A DNA stretch of 13,361 bases from Patescibacteria group bacterium (GCA_030917145.1 JAUPVJ010000083.1:1-13361); one strand, 5' to 3'; counted from the first letter of the stretch, positions 5,901 through 12,911 are shown. The notes: a model not told the origin generated them from the sequence alone. Translations and numbers: made by a program.

Positions 5901-6815
5901 ATGCACTGGTTTTTAATGTCACTTATAGCACCGTTTCTGTGGAGTCTTCTTAATCATGCCGACAAGTATCTGATTTCTAAATATTCCAAAGAAGTTGGAA
6001 TAGGGGGGTTAGTTGTGTACTCTTCTTTGTTTGCAATTTTTATCGCACCGATCGCTTTCTTTCTAAGTGACACTTCTGTTTTTGATTTGTTTGGATCTGA
6101 AAAATTTTTCCTAGCAATTGCTGGAGCGATGTATTCTATTGCAATACTTTTCTATTTATACGCTCTTGAAAAAGAAGACGCTTCGTACGTTGTGCCTTTC
6201 TGGCTTCTTGCACCAGTGTTTGGTTTTCTTTTAGGAATCATTTTCTTAGGAGAAACAATAGAGCCACTAAAAGTCGTGGGAGCTGTTGTGGTTCTTTTGG
6301 GAGCAGTAATCCTTTCTATAGAGTTTGAACAAAAGAAAAAGATCAAATCAATCGCGGTTATTCTGATGCTCGCTTCAGCTCTTACAATTGCACTTTCAGA
6401 TATTATTTATAAAAAATTTGCTGAGCATGTAGATTTTTGGCCATCAGTTTTTTGGAATCAGGTAGGAATGGTAGGTTTTGGACTTATCTGTTTGATTTTT
6501 GTTGCAAATTACAGAAAAGCTTTTATTGGTAGCATAAAAGAAGGTGGAAAAGAAATCGCAACACTAAACGTAGCTGGGGAGACAATACAATCAATTGCAA
6601 TTGTCGCCAACAACTACGCATTGATGTTGGCCCCTGTTGCTTTAGTACTTTTAGCCACATACACCTTCCAACCACTCTTTGTGTTTATCGAAGGAATTTT
6701 ACTTACAATTTTCTTTCCAAAAATTTCCTCAGAAAACATCTCTAAAAAACATTTAATCCAAAAAGGAGTCTCAATTCTAATCATGGCTCTCGGAGTTTAC
6801 TTGGTTTTGATGTAG
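5901..6815 (+). CDS. EamA/DMT-family inner-membrane transporter
   Basis: A 304-residue polytopic membrane protein with about ten hydrophobic segments in two halves, as in EamA (drug/metabolite transporter) permeases. Typical features are YALEKEDASYVVPFWLLAPVFGFLLGIIFLGE at the end of the first half (written here across residues 87-118), with the Pro and the Gly-Glu that close EamA repeats, and a second half beginning near residue 150 (IAVILMLASALTIALSDIIYKK) and ending in ALGVYLVLM. The substrate is unknown; the family exports or imports amino acids, nucleotides and other small molecules. It is divergent from maf across array 4. The ATG is only 9-14 nt from the candidate -10 at 5887, suggesting leaderless translation. 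Downstream there is only a short hairpin. Confidence 0.88.
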   Translation: MHWFLMSLIAPFLWSLLNHADKYLISKYSKEVGIGGLVVYSSLFAIFIAPIAFFLSDTSVFDLFGSEKFFLAIAGAMYSIAILFYLYALEKEDASYVVPFWLLAPVFGFLLGIIFLGETIEPLKVVGAVVVLLGAVILSIEFEQKKKIKSIAVILMLASALTIALSDIIYKKFAEHVDFWPSVFWNQVGMVGFGLICLIFVANYRKAFIGSIKEGGKEIATLNVAGETIQSIAIVANNYALMLAPVALVLLATYTFQPLFVFIEGILLTIFFPKISSENISKKHLIQKGVSILIMALGVYLVLM

Positions 6816-6897
6816 GAAAAGGACGTCAGTTTTTCCACAACCCACCAAACTTGATTTAAATTTATAAGATAGAATTAAATAAGAGTATAGATCTATT

Positions 6898-6916
6898 AGG
6901 CCATGTGGCCTGTTTT
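6898..6916 (+). terminator. Short GC-rich hairpin, weak terminator candidate
   Basis: AGGCC and GGCCT around ATGT form a 5-bp GC-rich stem (6898-6911), followed by G and four T. It could end the transporter transcript or act as a palindromic operator before the peptidase gene; the T-run is short. Confidence 0.35.
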
Positions 6917-6965
6917 GCATTTCTGCTCTTTCACAAAAAAAACACACCCAAACCTGACACACCCC

Positions 6966-8066
6966 ATGAAACTAAGTTATCGCATCCTGTTGGTCCTCAC
7001 CGTCCTCATGTCCACAATTTTTGAAGCTCACGCTGAGAAACAAACGTTCTATCCGAAAAAAGACAGCTGGATTGGAACTCGTATAAACAAGTCTACTCGC
7101 GGAGACGACGACTTCATCAAAATTGGAGGATCTGGAGACCGGTTCTACGCCCTGATCCAATTCGAAACACCATCTGTTCCAGGAACCATCACTTCAGCCC
7201 GTTTAGAACTCGAGCCTCATCCAAATTCATTCCCCTACATCATGTCGGGGGTGGCAACCGGAGGGACCGTATACGCAAGTAGCACTTCTTGGAGGGAAAA
7301 CGGCACTTCAGTCACCGACCTCAGATATTATAGCTACTGGTCAGAATCTTTTTCTGCACCAAGATCAGCTAGTCGCACGATCACAGTAGATGTGACCGAT
7401 ATCGTCTCCTTATGGACATCAAGTTCAGAAGGCGACAGAATTAAAAACAATGGTTTTGTAATCCGCCCCGATCTAAACTTCAACACCTACAGTTACTTCT
7501 ACTCTCGAGAGTGGGGAAGAAGTAGGGGTCCGAAGTTGGTAGTGACCTACAAAATCGGAAAGGATTTTGGTAGGCCGTTCACTGGAAGCCAAGCAACAAT
7601 CACTCGTGGTCCAGGAAAAGCTCCGAGTCACAAAAACAACAACTACTACTCAGTCGACTTTGGACTTAGCGAGGGGAGAAGAATTGTCGCCGCAGAAAGT
7701 GGTTATGTGGTTCGAGTAGAGAACAACGTTCCTCCAGGCCCTCAAAACAGTGGTGCAAAAGCCGCGGGAAACTTTGTCAAAATCGATCACGATGGAGATA
7801 AGGACCAAAGTACTGGCTACCAAACTAGTTATCAGCACCTTCAAAAAGGTTCAGTCAAGGTATCTGAAAAACAGTGGGTTAATAAAGGGGATCTGATTGG
7901 TTATTCCGGAAACACCGGAAATGTCGATCCTCCAGCTCCAAACGGTCACCACCTCCACTTCGAAGTTCGATACAAGAACAAAGGTGCTGGTCAGGAAAAA
8001 TACCTGGAAGGTGTCACAATCGATGGTAAACTGATCCTCGATTTAAAAACAGGATTGAGTTTTTAG
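6966..8066 (+). CDS. Secreted DNRLRE-domain M23 (LytM-type) metallopeptidase
   Basis: A 366-residue exported protein. Residues 1-23 are a signal peptide (basic Lys2 and Arg6, hydrophobic core 7-19, AHA cleavage site). Residues about 25-196 resemble a DNRLRE beta-sandwich (FYPKKDSWI, FIKIGG, ALIQFETPSVPGTITSARLELE, VDVTDIVSLW), a surface-attachment type domain. Residues about 215-340 are an M23 endopeptidase domain with His222/Asp231, the YQHL block at 289-292 and HHLHFEVR at 328-335; the likely zinc ligands are His222, Asp231 and His331, with His291/His329 catalytic. M23 enzymes cleave peptidoglycan cross-bridges, so the likely role is wall remodelling or attack on a neighbouring cell. The ATG at 6966 is preferred over the in-frame ATG at 6903 because it begins the signal peptide. 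The gene is visibly GC-richer than its neighbours. It ends in a clear terminator. Confidence 0.92.
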   Translation: MKLSYRILLVLTVLMSTIFEAHAEKQTFYPKKDSWIGTRINKSTRGDDDFIKIGGSGDRFYALIQFETPSVPGTITSARLELEPHPNSFPYIMSGVATGGTVYASSTSWRENGTSVTDLRYYSYWSESFSAPRSASRTITVDVTDIVSLWTSSSEGDRIKNNGFVIRPDLNFNTYSYFYSREWGRSRGPKLVVTYKIGKDFGRPFTGSQATITRGPGKAPSHKNNNYYSVDFGLSEGRRIVAAESGYVVRVENNVPPGPQNSGAKAAGNFVKIDHDGDKDQSTGYQTSYQHLQKGSVKVSEKQWVNKGDLIGYSGNTGNVDPPAPNGHHLHFEVRYKNKGAGQEKYLEGVTIDGKLILDLKTGLSF

Positions 8067-8079
8067 CGCTCGATCACAA

Positions 8080-8115
8080 AGTAGCTTTCCCCACCGAGGA
8101 CAGCTACTATTTTTT
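8080..8115 (+). terminator. Intrinsic terminator after the M23 gene
   Basis: AGTAGCT (8080-8086) pairs with AGCTACT (8102-8108), with an inner TCC/GGA extension after a mismatch, followed by a run of T at 8110-8115. Confidence 0.8.
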
Positions 8116-8131
8116 ATGCAATAATTAAAAT

Positions 8132-8788
8132 ATGAAACTTAAAATTTTCTTTTTCCTAACTCTCATCGCAATCTTTGTGCTAGGTTTTTTAATTATCTTT
8201 AATACAAAAAACACAGTAGAAGACACTTCGCACAATGTTCTAGAGTCGATCCCAAAAGTCTTAAATTCAAATGAAACTTTAAATGATATAACTGCGAGTG
8301 TATCTTGGAAGGATTACAATAATACAGCATATAATTACCAGATAAAATATCCAGAATCTATAGAAATTAACACAACGGATGAATACTCCAAAGATGGTTA
8401 TGTAGATAGTACAGGAATAGCTTTTCATACTGTATTAGGAGATATTATTATTATTCAAGCCGGGGGCGCAACTACAACAAACCTCCTTAACTATGCAAAT
8501 TATTTTAGAAACCAACAAGTAAATAATGACAGGCTAGAAACAAGTACAAAAAACTCTAGGATAGTTGGGGAGTTATCTAAAACCGAGTTCAATGGTAGAC
8601 CAGCCTACCAAATGCTTTTAAGCAGCGTGGTTCGTTTTGAGGGATGGGGAAGTGTAATTGGAGATGATGACGAACCTTTTGTTTATATAATCACAGAAAA
8701 CTCACAAGGGGAAAAGTTTGTGATTGCTTACAGGGAAGAGTTTGATTTGTCTAAAAAGATATTGGAAACATTTAGGTATACAAAATAG
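8132..8788 (+). CDS. Membrane-anchored PsbP-like hypothetical protein
   Basis: A 218-residue protein with an N-terminal hydrophobic segment (residues 4-24) after a short basic start, which anchors or exports it. The rest is predicted extracytoplasmic. The segment WKDYNNTAYNYQIKYPESIEI (residues 59-79, quoted here with its key residues W59, Y62, Y71 and YP at 73-74) and the C-terminal ILETFRYT match the opening and closing of PsbP-like single-domain proteins (W..Y....gfsikYP...; il.TF.f), which are common among small secreted proteins of Patescibacteria. No catalytic motif is visible. It lies 65 nt after the peptidase gene beyond a terminator, so it is probably transcribed separately. No Shine-Dalgarno. 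Confidence 0.82.
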   Translation: MKLKIFFFLTLIAIFVLGFLIIFNTKNTVEDTSHNVLESIPKVLNSNETLNDITASVSWKDYNNTAYNYQIKYPESIEINTTDEYSKDGYVDSTGIAFHTVLGDIIIIQAGGATTTNLLNYANYFRNQQVNNDRLETSTKNSRIVGELSKTEFNGRPAYQMLLSSVVRFEGWGSVIGDDDEPFVYIITENSQGEKFVIAYREEFDLSKKILETFRYTK

Positions 8789-8800
8789 GAAAATTGAGTT

Positions 8801-8828
8801 TTGACAAAAATAGAAATTGTACTATAAT
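8801..8828 (+). promoter_or_regulatory. Consensus sigma-70 promoter of the CYTH gene
   Basis: Perfect TTGACA (8801-8806) and perfect TATAAT (8823-8828), 16 nt apart. The start is expected near 8835, giving a leader of about 42 nt to the ATG at 8877. The leader contains a 9-codon ORF (8855-8884) overlapping the CYTH start. Confidence 0.85.
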
Positions 8829-8876
8829 ATCCCAAACAAGTCAGTTGTGTTATTATGAAATTCTTCCCAAATAAAA

Positions 8877-9482
8877 ATGGATAAAAAAAATATAGAGGTG
8901 GAGCTTAGATCAGAAATAAAAAAAGAGGAGTTTTCTAATCTTATTAAAATACTGAAAAACAACAGGCAGAGTAGATTTTTACTTTCCGATAGAAGAATCT
9001 CCTTACTATTTATAAAAGAAAATAAAAAACACACTTATGATATTAGACTACGCACAACAAAAAACAAAACTGAATTAGCTATTAAACTAGGACACTTACA
9101 CTCTCATAATAGAAAAGAAATCATAATACCAATACTAAAGAAAAGCTTTATTGATTATGTTCAATTACTCCATTTATTAGAAAAAAATTCAAAAGTTATT
9201 GAAAGAGAATACCATGTATTTAAGTTAAAAAACATAATTTTAACAATTGTGAACGCAAATCCAATTTATTATGTAGAAGGGGAGATTATGTCTGAAAAAT
9301 CAGAAATAAATAAGAATAAAATCTTAATTGAAAATTTATTTAAAACCCTAAAAATTACACCTATAAAAAATAACAAATATTTCAAAGACTTATGCGACAG
9401 GCTTTCAAAAGAAACTGATTGGAAATTTAATGGAACAGAAAAAGATTACAACAGATTAGAAAAATTAATTAAAAAATATTAA
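8877..9482 (+). CDS. CYTH-domain (triphosphate tunnel metalloenzyme) protein
   Basis: A 201-residue protein of the CYTH superfamily, whose members act on triphosphate substrates (class IV adenylate cyclase, thiamine triphosphatase, inorganic triphosphatase). The N-terminal signature ExExK appears as E7-V-E9-L-R11. Further tunnel residues expected in the family are visible: IRLRT (56-60, Arg57/Arg59), AIK (68-70), R79-K80-E81, ER at 109-110, and the E-x-E strand YYVEGEIM (131-138). A family-typical helical C-terminus follows. Lys of ExExK is replaced by Arg, which occurs in some members. The specific substrate cannot be told. It has its own consensus promoter and is convergent, 14 nt apart, with the Nudix-methyltransferase gene. 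Very AT-rich. Confidence 0.82.
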   Translation: MDKKNIEVELRSEIKKEEFSNLIKILKNNRQSRFLLSDRRISLLFIKENKKHTYDIRLRTTKNKTELAIKLGHLHSHNRKEIIIPILKKSFIDYVQLLHLLEKNSKVIEREYHVFKLKNIILTIVNANPIYYVEGEIMSEKSEINKNKILIENLFKTLKITPIKNNKYFKDLCDRLSKETDWKFNGTEKDYNRLEKLIKKY

Positions 9483-9496
9483 ACTAATCTATAAAC

Positions 9497-10630
9497 TTAT
9501 TTCAAATCTTCTATCGATGAATACATATAAACTCCTTTAATTGTTGACACTTCTCCGAATTTTATTTTTTTATTTTTACAACTTTTTTCAATTAAAGAGT
9601 GAAAGTTGTTCAAGCCTAGAAAAGTGTTTCCCTGATCGTTAAGAAATTTTCTATAGTAGAAATTCCATATTTTTGCGAGCAAACTAGATTGTTTTGGATC
9701 TAATACATCCATAATAATTAATTGGTTAGAAACCACAGCTAAATTATTTATCAATTCCAACTGACTAGTTTCTTTTATATGATGAAGTGTATTTTTAAAA
9801 ATAATTACATCAATTTTTTTCTTAAATGGAAGATAATTCATATCAAAATTTGTAAATATAACATTTTTATTATATTTTTTTATATTCTTTATAGACTCCC
9901 AATTCATATCATTTCCAACACAAAGAGCATTTGGGTACACGTTTTGTAAATTAACAATATTTGAACTATCTCCACAAGATATATCTAAAATAGTATTAGG
10001 GTTAGGCTTAATAAGCCTAACAATTTTATTGAAAATTTTATCAGAAGTAATTTTACTTAAGCATTTTACTATTTTTTTATCAAAAATATTTCGAAAATAA
10101 TTACCCCTAACACATTCAATTTCATTGAATGCTAAATTATAGAATTTATTTACAAGATACAGTTGCGCCGAATTAAAAATCGCTTCATTTTGGTATGCGG
10201 AATGATGAGGGCATGTTTTCGTATATATAAAATTTAGTTCAGGTGAAAAAGGCTTTAACCTATCCCTACTCAGGGCAGCGAAGGCAATTCCTTCGTGAAC
10301 AATTGAAATATTATTAAACTTAAAGGTATTTTTAACTATACAAATCGGCATCAATTGATCAATTCTTAAACCAGCTTCATCAAAAGCAATTCTGTGCGCA
10401 GCAAGCTCAGGGGACTCATTTTCACCGACATATCCACCTGGAAATTCCCAACCTATATTTTTATTAAAATCTCTAATAAATAAACAATTTCCTTCTTGAT
10501 CATGAATAACTGTAATAATAAAATAATGTTGTGCTCTTATTGATTGAATAAAAGATTCTTCCACTTCTTCTGAGTATTCTAGAATTGGCAATCCAAAATA
10601 TTCAATATAAAACTTAATATTATGCTTCAT
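9497..10630 (-). CDS. Nudix-SAM methyltransferase fusion protein
   Basis: A 377-residue two-domain protein. Residues about 33-140 form a Nudix hydrolase domain: GG at 65-66, E72, then R80-I-A-F-D-E85-A-G-L88. This fits GX5EX7REUXEEXGU except that the Glu after Arg80 is Ile81 and the first Glu of the pair is Asp84, so metal binding may be weakened. Residues about 205-377 form a class I SAM-dependent methyltransferase: motif I ILDISCGDSS (214-223), acidic residue at the end of the next strand (GNDMN, 239-243), and LPFKKKIDVIIFKNTLHHI (267-285), as in Methyltransf_11/25-type domains. The target is unknown. The ATG at 10630 is used; a TTG at 10666 would give a 4-nt TTGA overlap with the upstream kinase stop and 12 more residues. 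It is the second gene of a unit with that kinase. Confidence 0.82.
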   Translation of the reverse strand: MKHNIKFYIEYFGLPILEYSEEVEESFIQSIRAQHYFIITVIHDQEGNCLFIRDFNKNIGWEFPGGYVGENESPELAAHRIAFDEAGLRIDQLMPICIVKNTFKFNNISIVHEGIAFAALSRDRLKPFSPELNFIYTKTCPHHSAYQNEAIFNSAQLYLVNKFYNLAFNEIECVRGNYFRNIFDKKIVKCLSKITSDKIFNKIVRLIKPNPNTILDISCGDSSNIVNLQNVYPNALCVGNDMNWESIKNIKKYNKNVIFTNFDMNYLPFKKKIDVIIFKNTLHHIKETSQLELINNLAVVSNQLIIMDVLDPKQSSLLAKIWNFYYRKFLNDQGNTFLGLNNFHSLIEKSCKNKKIKFGEVSTIKGVYMYSSIEDLK

Positions 10631-10662
10631 TCTGTTATTAAAAATAGGCTTTTCACAGCCCC

Positions 10663-11208
10663 TCAAAGTAATGCGATAATTTTTTTGACTGCTAAATCAG
10701 GATCGTCCTGAGAGTTATCCACTTCTTTTATGTGGTATTTTTGATACTCACGGAAGAACTTATCTTCATTGTTATCCTTCAACTCATTTTCATCATTAAT
10801 TGTGAGACCTCTTTTTATCAACCTTCTTTTTCTAATAACAGATTCGCAAGTTATAAGAAATTGATGGGTAGGATTTAAGAGATTTTTTTCTATGAATGGA
10901 TTGAGTAAATGAACATCCACTCCCATTACTTTATGCCAACACATTGTTGAAAGAATATATCTATCACATACCACCGGTTGTTTAAAAATTATTCTTTTTA
11001 CTTCTTCCGAAGATTGCATAAGACTTGCAAGATAAAAAAGGAATCGTGATTGAGCATTCACTTCTTTATCAACCAAATCTCTTGCTTGACGAAAAACGCT
11101 GCAGGGTGTGCTGTAAAAGACTCCACCTATTTTTTCAGCTAATTTACGAGCGATAGTTGTCTTTCCGCTACCACTCAATCCTTCTAGGACAATAAATGGA
11201 TGATTCAT
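10663..11208 (-). CDS. Thymidylate-kinase-like P-loop nucleoside/nucleotide kinase
   Basis: A 181-residue P-loop kinase. The Walker A motif GLSGSGKTT is at residues 10-18 after the hydrophobic strand FIVLE. CDRYILST corresponds to the DR[YH] motif of thymidylate and deoxynucleoside kinases, and an Arg/Lys-rich LID-like region RKRRLIKRG follows. Overall length and order resemble dTMP kinase, but the DGxGKS form of the P-loop and other TMPK marks are altered, so the substrate (dNMP, deoxynucleoside or other) is open. It is the first gene of the minus-strand unit with the Nudix-methyltransferase fusion and is preceded by a clear promoter. Very AT-rich like its partners. No Shine-Dalgarno before the ATG. 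Confidence 0.83.
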   Translation of the reverse strand: MNHPFIVLEGLSGSGKTTIARKLAEKIGGVFYSTPCSVFRQARDLVDKEVNAQSRFLFYLASLMQSSEEVKRIIFKQPVVCDRYILSTMCWHKVMGVDVHLLNPFIEKNLLNPTHQFLITCESVIRKRRLIKRGLTINDENELKDNNEDKFFREYQKYHIKEVDNSQDDPDLAVKKIIALL

Positions 11209-11252
11209 AGTAAAATTTATGGGCGAAGATTAGGGAGATTTTTCTAATAATA

Positions 11253-11280
11253 TGTATATCATAAATATAAATATTGTCAA
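11253..11280 (-). promoter_or_regulatory. Promoter of the kinase/Nudix-methyltransferase unit
   Basis: On the minus strand perfect TTGACA (11275-11280) and TATACA (11253-11258) are 16 nt apart. The leader to the ATG at 11208 is about 38 nt. The -35 overlaps the T-run of the upstream terminator. Confidence 0.75.
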
Positions 11281-11308
11281 AAAAAATATCTCCTCGAACG
11301 AAGGAGAT
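11279..11308 (-). terminator. Intrinsic terminator of the GreA-like gene
   Basis: On the minus strand ATCTCCT (11302-11308) pairs perfectly with AGGAGAT (11288-11294) around a 7-nt loop and is followed after one A by eight T (11286 down to 11279). It starts 1 nt past the stop codon. Confidence 0.88.
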
Positions 11309-11309
11309 G

Positions 11310-11807
11310 TTAAAAAATTTCAACAATCATATGCTCTTTTAAAGAACCTGAAATATTGATGGGGACAGTTTGACCTGCCTGTTTACCAATCAGAGCTTGG
11401 GATAGAGGGGAATAGAATGAGAGGATAATTGGATCATCTTCAAACTCTCCAGTCGGTTGGTGGTCTGTTGGACGCAACCAAGCACTTCCTATCACATACC
11501 ATTTGGATTCGCCCTCATCATCAAGATCCATAAGATCAATTTTGGATCCGAAACCGACCAATTCACCGCTCCGAACTGGCTCAGCAATATAAGCCCCTAT
11601 TAAAAAATCTTCGAGACTAGCGATTTGCTGGGATTGCAATTCAAAAGACGATTGCGCCATGTCGAAACCGGCATTATCGTGCCAATCACAACCAAGACCA
11701 CAAGCGTCACCCATCTCTATTCCTGTTTCATTCTTTAATTTTTTGAGAGCGGCTATTTTAGACATTAAGGCATCAAAATCTTCTTGAAAGAACGGTTTTT
11801 TATTCAT
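11310..11807 (-). CDS. GreA/GreB-type transcription elongation factor
   Basis: A 165-residue protein resembling Gre factors, which enter the RNA polymerase secondary channel and stimulate transcript cleavage in backtracked complexes. The N-terminal coiled-coil has the length of GreA. Its acidic tip, normally GDLxEN, is CDWHDN here, keeping the two acidic positions (Asp, and Asp for Glu). The block SSFELQSQQIASLEDFLIGA corresponds to the AxxxQxxxExRIxxLExxL helix. The C-terminal FKBP-like domain shows VGFGSKIDL, WYVIGSAWLRP, SFYSPLSQALIGKQAGQTV and the closing beta strand. The divergence suggests a lineage-specific paralogue rather than the main GreA. The ATG at 11807 is preferred to the TTG at 11816. 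TATGAT at 11822-11827 (minus strand) is a candidate -10 giving a leader of about 8 nt. It ends in its own terminator. Confidence 0.85.
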   Translation of the reverse strand: MNKKPFFQEDFDALMSKIAALKKLKNETGIEMGDACGLGCDWHDNAGFDMAQSSFELQSQQIASLEDFLIGAYIAEPVRSGELVGFGSKIDLMDLDDEGESKWYVIGSAWLRPTDHQPTGEFEDDPIILSFYSPLSQALIGKQAGQTVPINISGSLKEHMIVEIF

Positions 11808-11906
11808 ACTTAACAAACTAAATCATAAATTAACGTAAAAAGCAATGGTTCAAGGTAATTAACATTAACACCGGCAAGTTGTTTTATATTAAGAATCAAG
11901 ACTTTA

Positions 11907-11974
11907 TAAATTGGGTCAGCCACCATTTCTAAACATACACCTATATAAATGGGTAAATGGGGTCAGCCACTATT
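11907..11974 (+). repeat. Pair of 21-nt near-identical direct repeats
   Basis: 11907-11927 and 11954-11974 match at 19 of 21 positions, with the shared core GGGTCAGCCAC. They lie 47 nt apart in the 243-nt stretch between the GreA-like gene and the RHS fragment. The rest of that stretch shows no gene; 11999-12047 is an array. GGGTCAG-type termini occur at ends of REP-associated transposase elements, but no transposase is present here. Confidence 0.6.
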
Positions 11975-11998
11975 AATCCAACTCTTTAACGAATTATT

Positions 11999-12047
11999 TT
12001 TAAACTTTCTACCTTAATTTTTGACTTTTGATTTTTGCTCTTTGATT
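11999..12047 (+). repeat. Degenerate 7-nt-period tandem array (array 5)
   Basis: Seven heptamers in register: TTTAAAC, TTTCTAC, then CTTAATT, TTTGACT, TTTGATT, TTTGCTC and TTTGATT. It is the same class and orientation as array 2, sharing 18 identical nt (12019-12036). It ends immediately before the first in-frame codon of RHS homology at 12051. Confidence 0.7.
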
Positions 12048-12077
12048 TAACAAAACGATTACTTCCCATTTGGAGAT

Positions 12078-12905
12078 GTGAGGCTAAATGTAAAAGTGGG
12101 AAGTTTTGATTCCAGTCGGAAGTATATAGGGGAGGAGGCGGATGATGCGACGGGGCTTAACTATCTTAATGCTAGGTATTATAATTCTAAGGTAGGACAG
12201 TTTGTGAGTCAGGATCCAGCTTTCTTAGATATCGGAGCAAGTACATTTGAAAAAGATTACAGTAGAAAGTTAGAGCATCACTTAATGAATCCTCAGGCAT
12301 TGAATTCGTATTCATATGCGTTGAATAATCCTATAAGGTATAAAGATTCGGAAGGGGAAGTGGTACCAATAATCATTGCGGGAGCTTTGGTATTAACTGA
12401 GATTGGATTATCTTTGTACGATGTATACTCAACAGCAAAAACCATTAGTAACCCTAATGCCTCTTTTGGTGAAAAATTTACTTCAGGTGGACTTACAGTT
12501 ATTGGTTTTGCTTTACCGGGAGCGGGGTATGGCGCCGCTGATGATGTAGCAAAGTTGACAAAAAATGGGATGCAGGCTACTCAAATTGCGAAGCAAACAG
12601 GTTGGGCAAATGCGAGAACTCTTGCGGATCATTATACAAGACATGGCAGCGATTTCGGCTCCAAGTCCGCACAGCAGTATGCACAATCAGCACAGGACTT
12701 CTTTCAACAAGCCCAAAGAAACGGTCTGCCAACTAAAGTAGATGGAGATACTGTCCGTATATATGATTCAAAGACGAACACATTTGGTTCGTACACTTCT
12801 TCTGGTCAGACCAAGACTTTTTACAAGCCTGATCCTGCACAGCATGGTTATAAAACAAATGCTGATTATTGGAAAGCTCAGAAAGGAAAATTAAAAGATA
12901 ATTAA
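12078..12905 (+). CDS. 5'-truncated RHS C-terminal tip with putative toxin domain
   Basis: C-terminal end of an RHS/YD-repeat polymorphic toxin. RHS core hallmarks are present: RKYIGEEADDATGLNYLNAR (14-33), YYNSKVGQFVSQDP (34-47) and NSYSYALNNPIRYKDSEG (76-93). A hydrophobic stretch (about 94-115) follows. The tip (about 166-275) contains DHYTRHGSDFG (184-194), GDTVRIYDSKTNTFGSY (223-239) and TKTFYKPDP (245-253), like RNase toxin tips of polymorphic systems (BECR-type suspected, not proven). GTG at 12078 is the first possible start, but homology continues in frame upstream to 12051 (DYFPFGDVR, the usual RHS pre-core segment), where the frame meets array 5 and a stop at 12048. So this is a fragment without its native start or its large N-terminal shell. 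The stop is 6 nt before the immunity-like gene. It is either an orphan tip cassette or a decaying remnant. Confidence 0.8.
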   Translation: MRLNVKVGSFDSSRKYIGEEADDATGLNYLNARYYNSKVGQFVSQDPAFLDIGASTFEKDYSRKLEHHLMNPQALNSYSYALNNPIRYKDSEGEVVPIIIAGALVLTEIGLSLYDVYSTAKTISNPNASFGEKFTSGGLTVIGFALPGAGYGAADDVAKLTKNGMQATQIAKQTGWANARTLADHYTRHGSDFGSKSAQQYAQSAQDFFQQAQRNGLPTKVDGDTVRIYDSKTNTFGSYTSSGQTKTFYKPDPAQHGYKTNADYWKAQKGKLKDN

Positions 12906-12911
12906 AAAAAT

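Noticed and set aside
6903..6965. Upstream ATG for the M23 gene
   Set aside because: It would put a polar 21-residue extension before a clear signal peptide that starts at the 6966 ATG, and it lies inside a hairpin.
11808..12077. Complete insertion sequence between the GreA-like gene and the RHS fragment
   Set aside because: Direct repeats and an array are present, but there is no transposase coding sequence or paired terminal inverted repeat.
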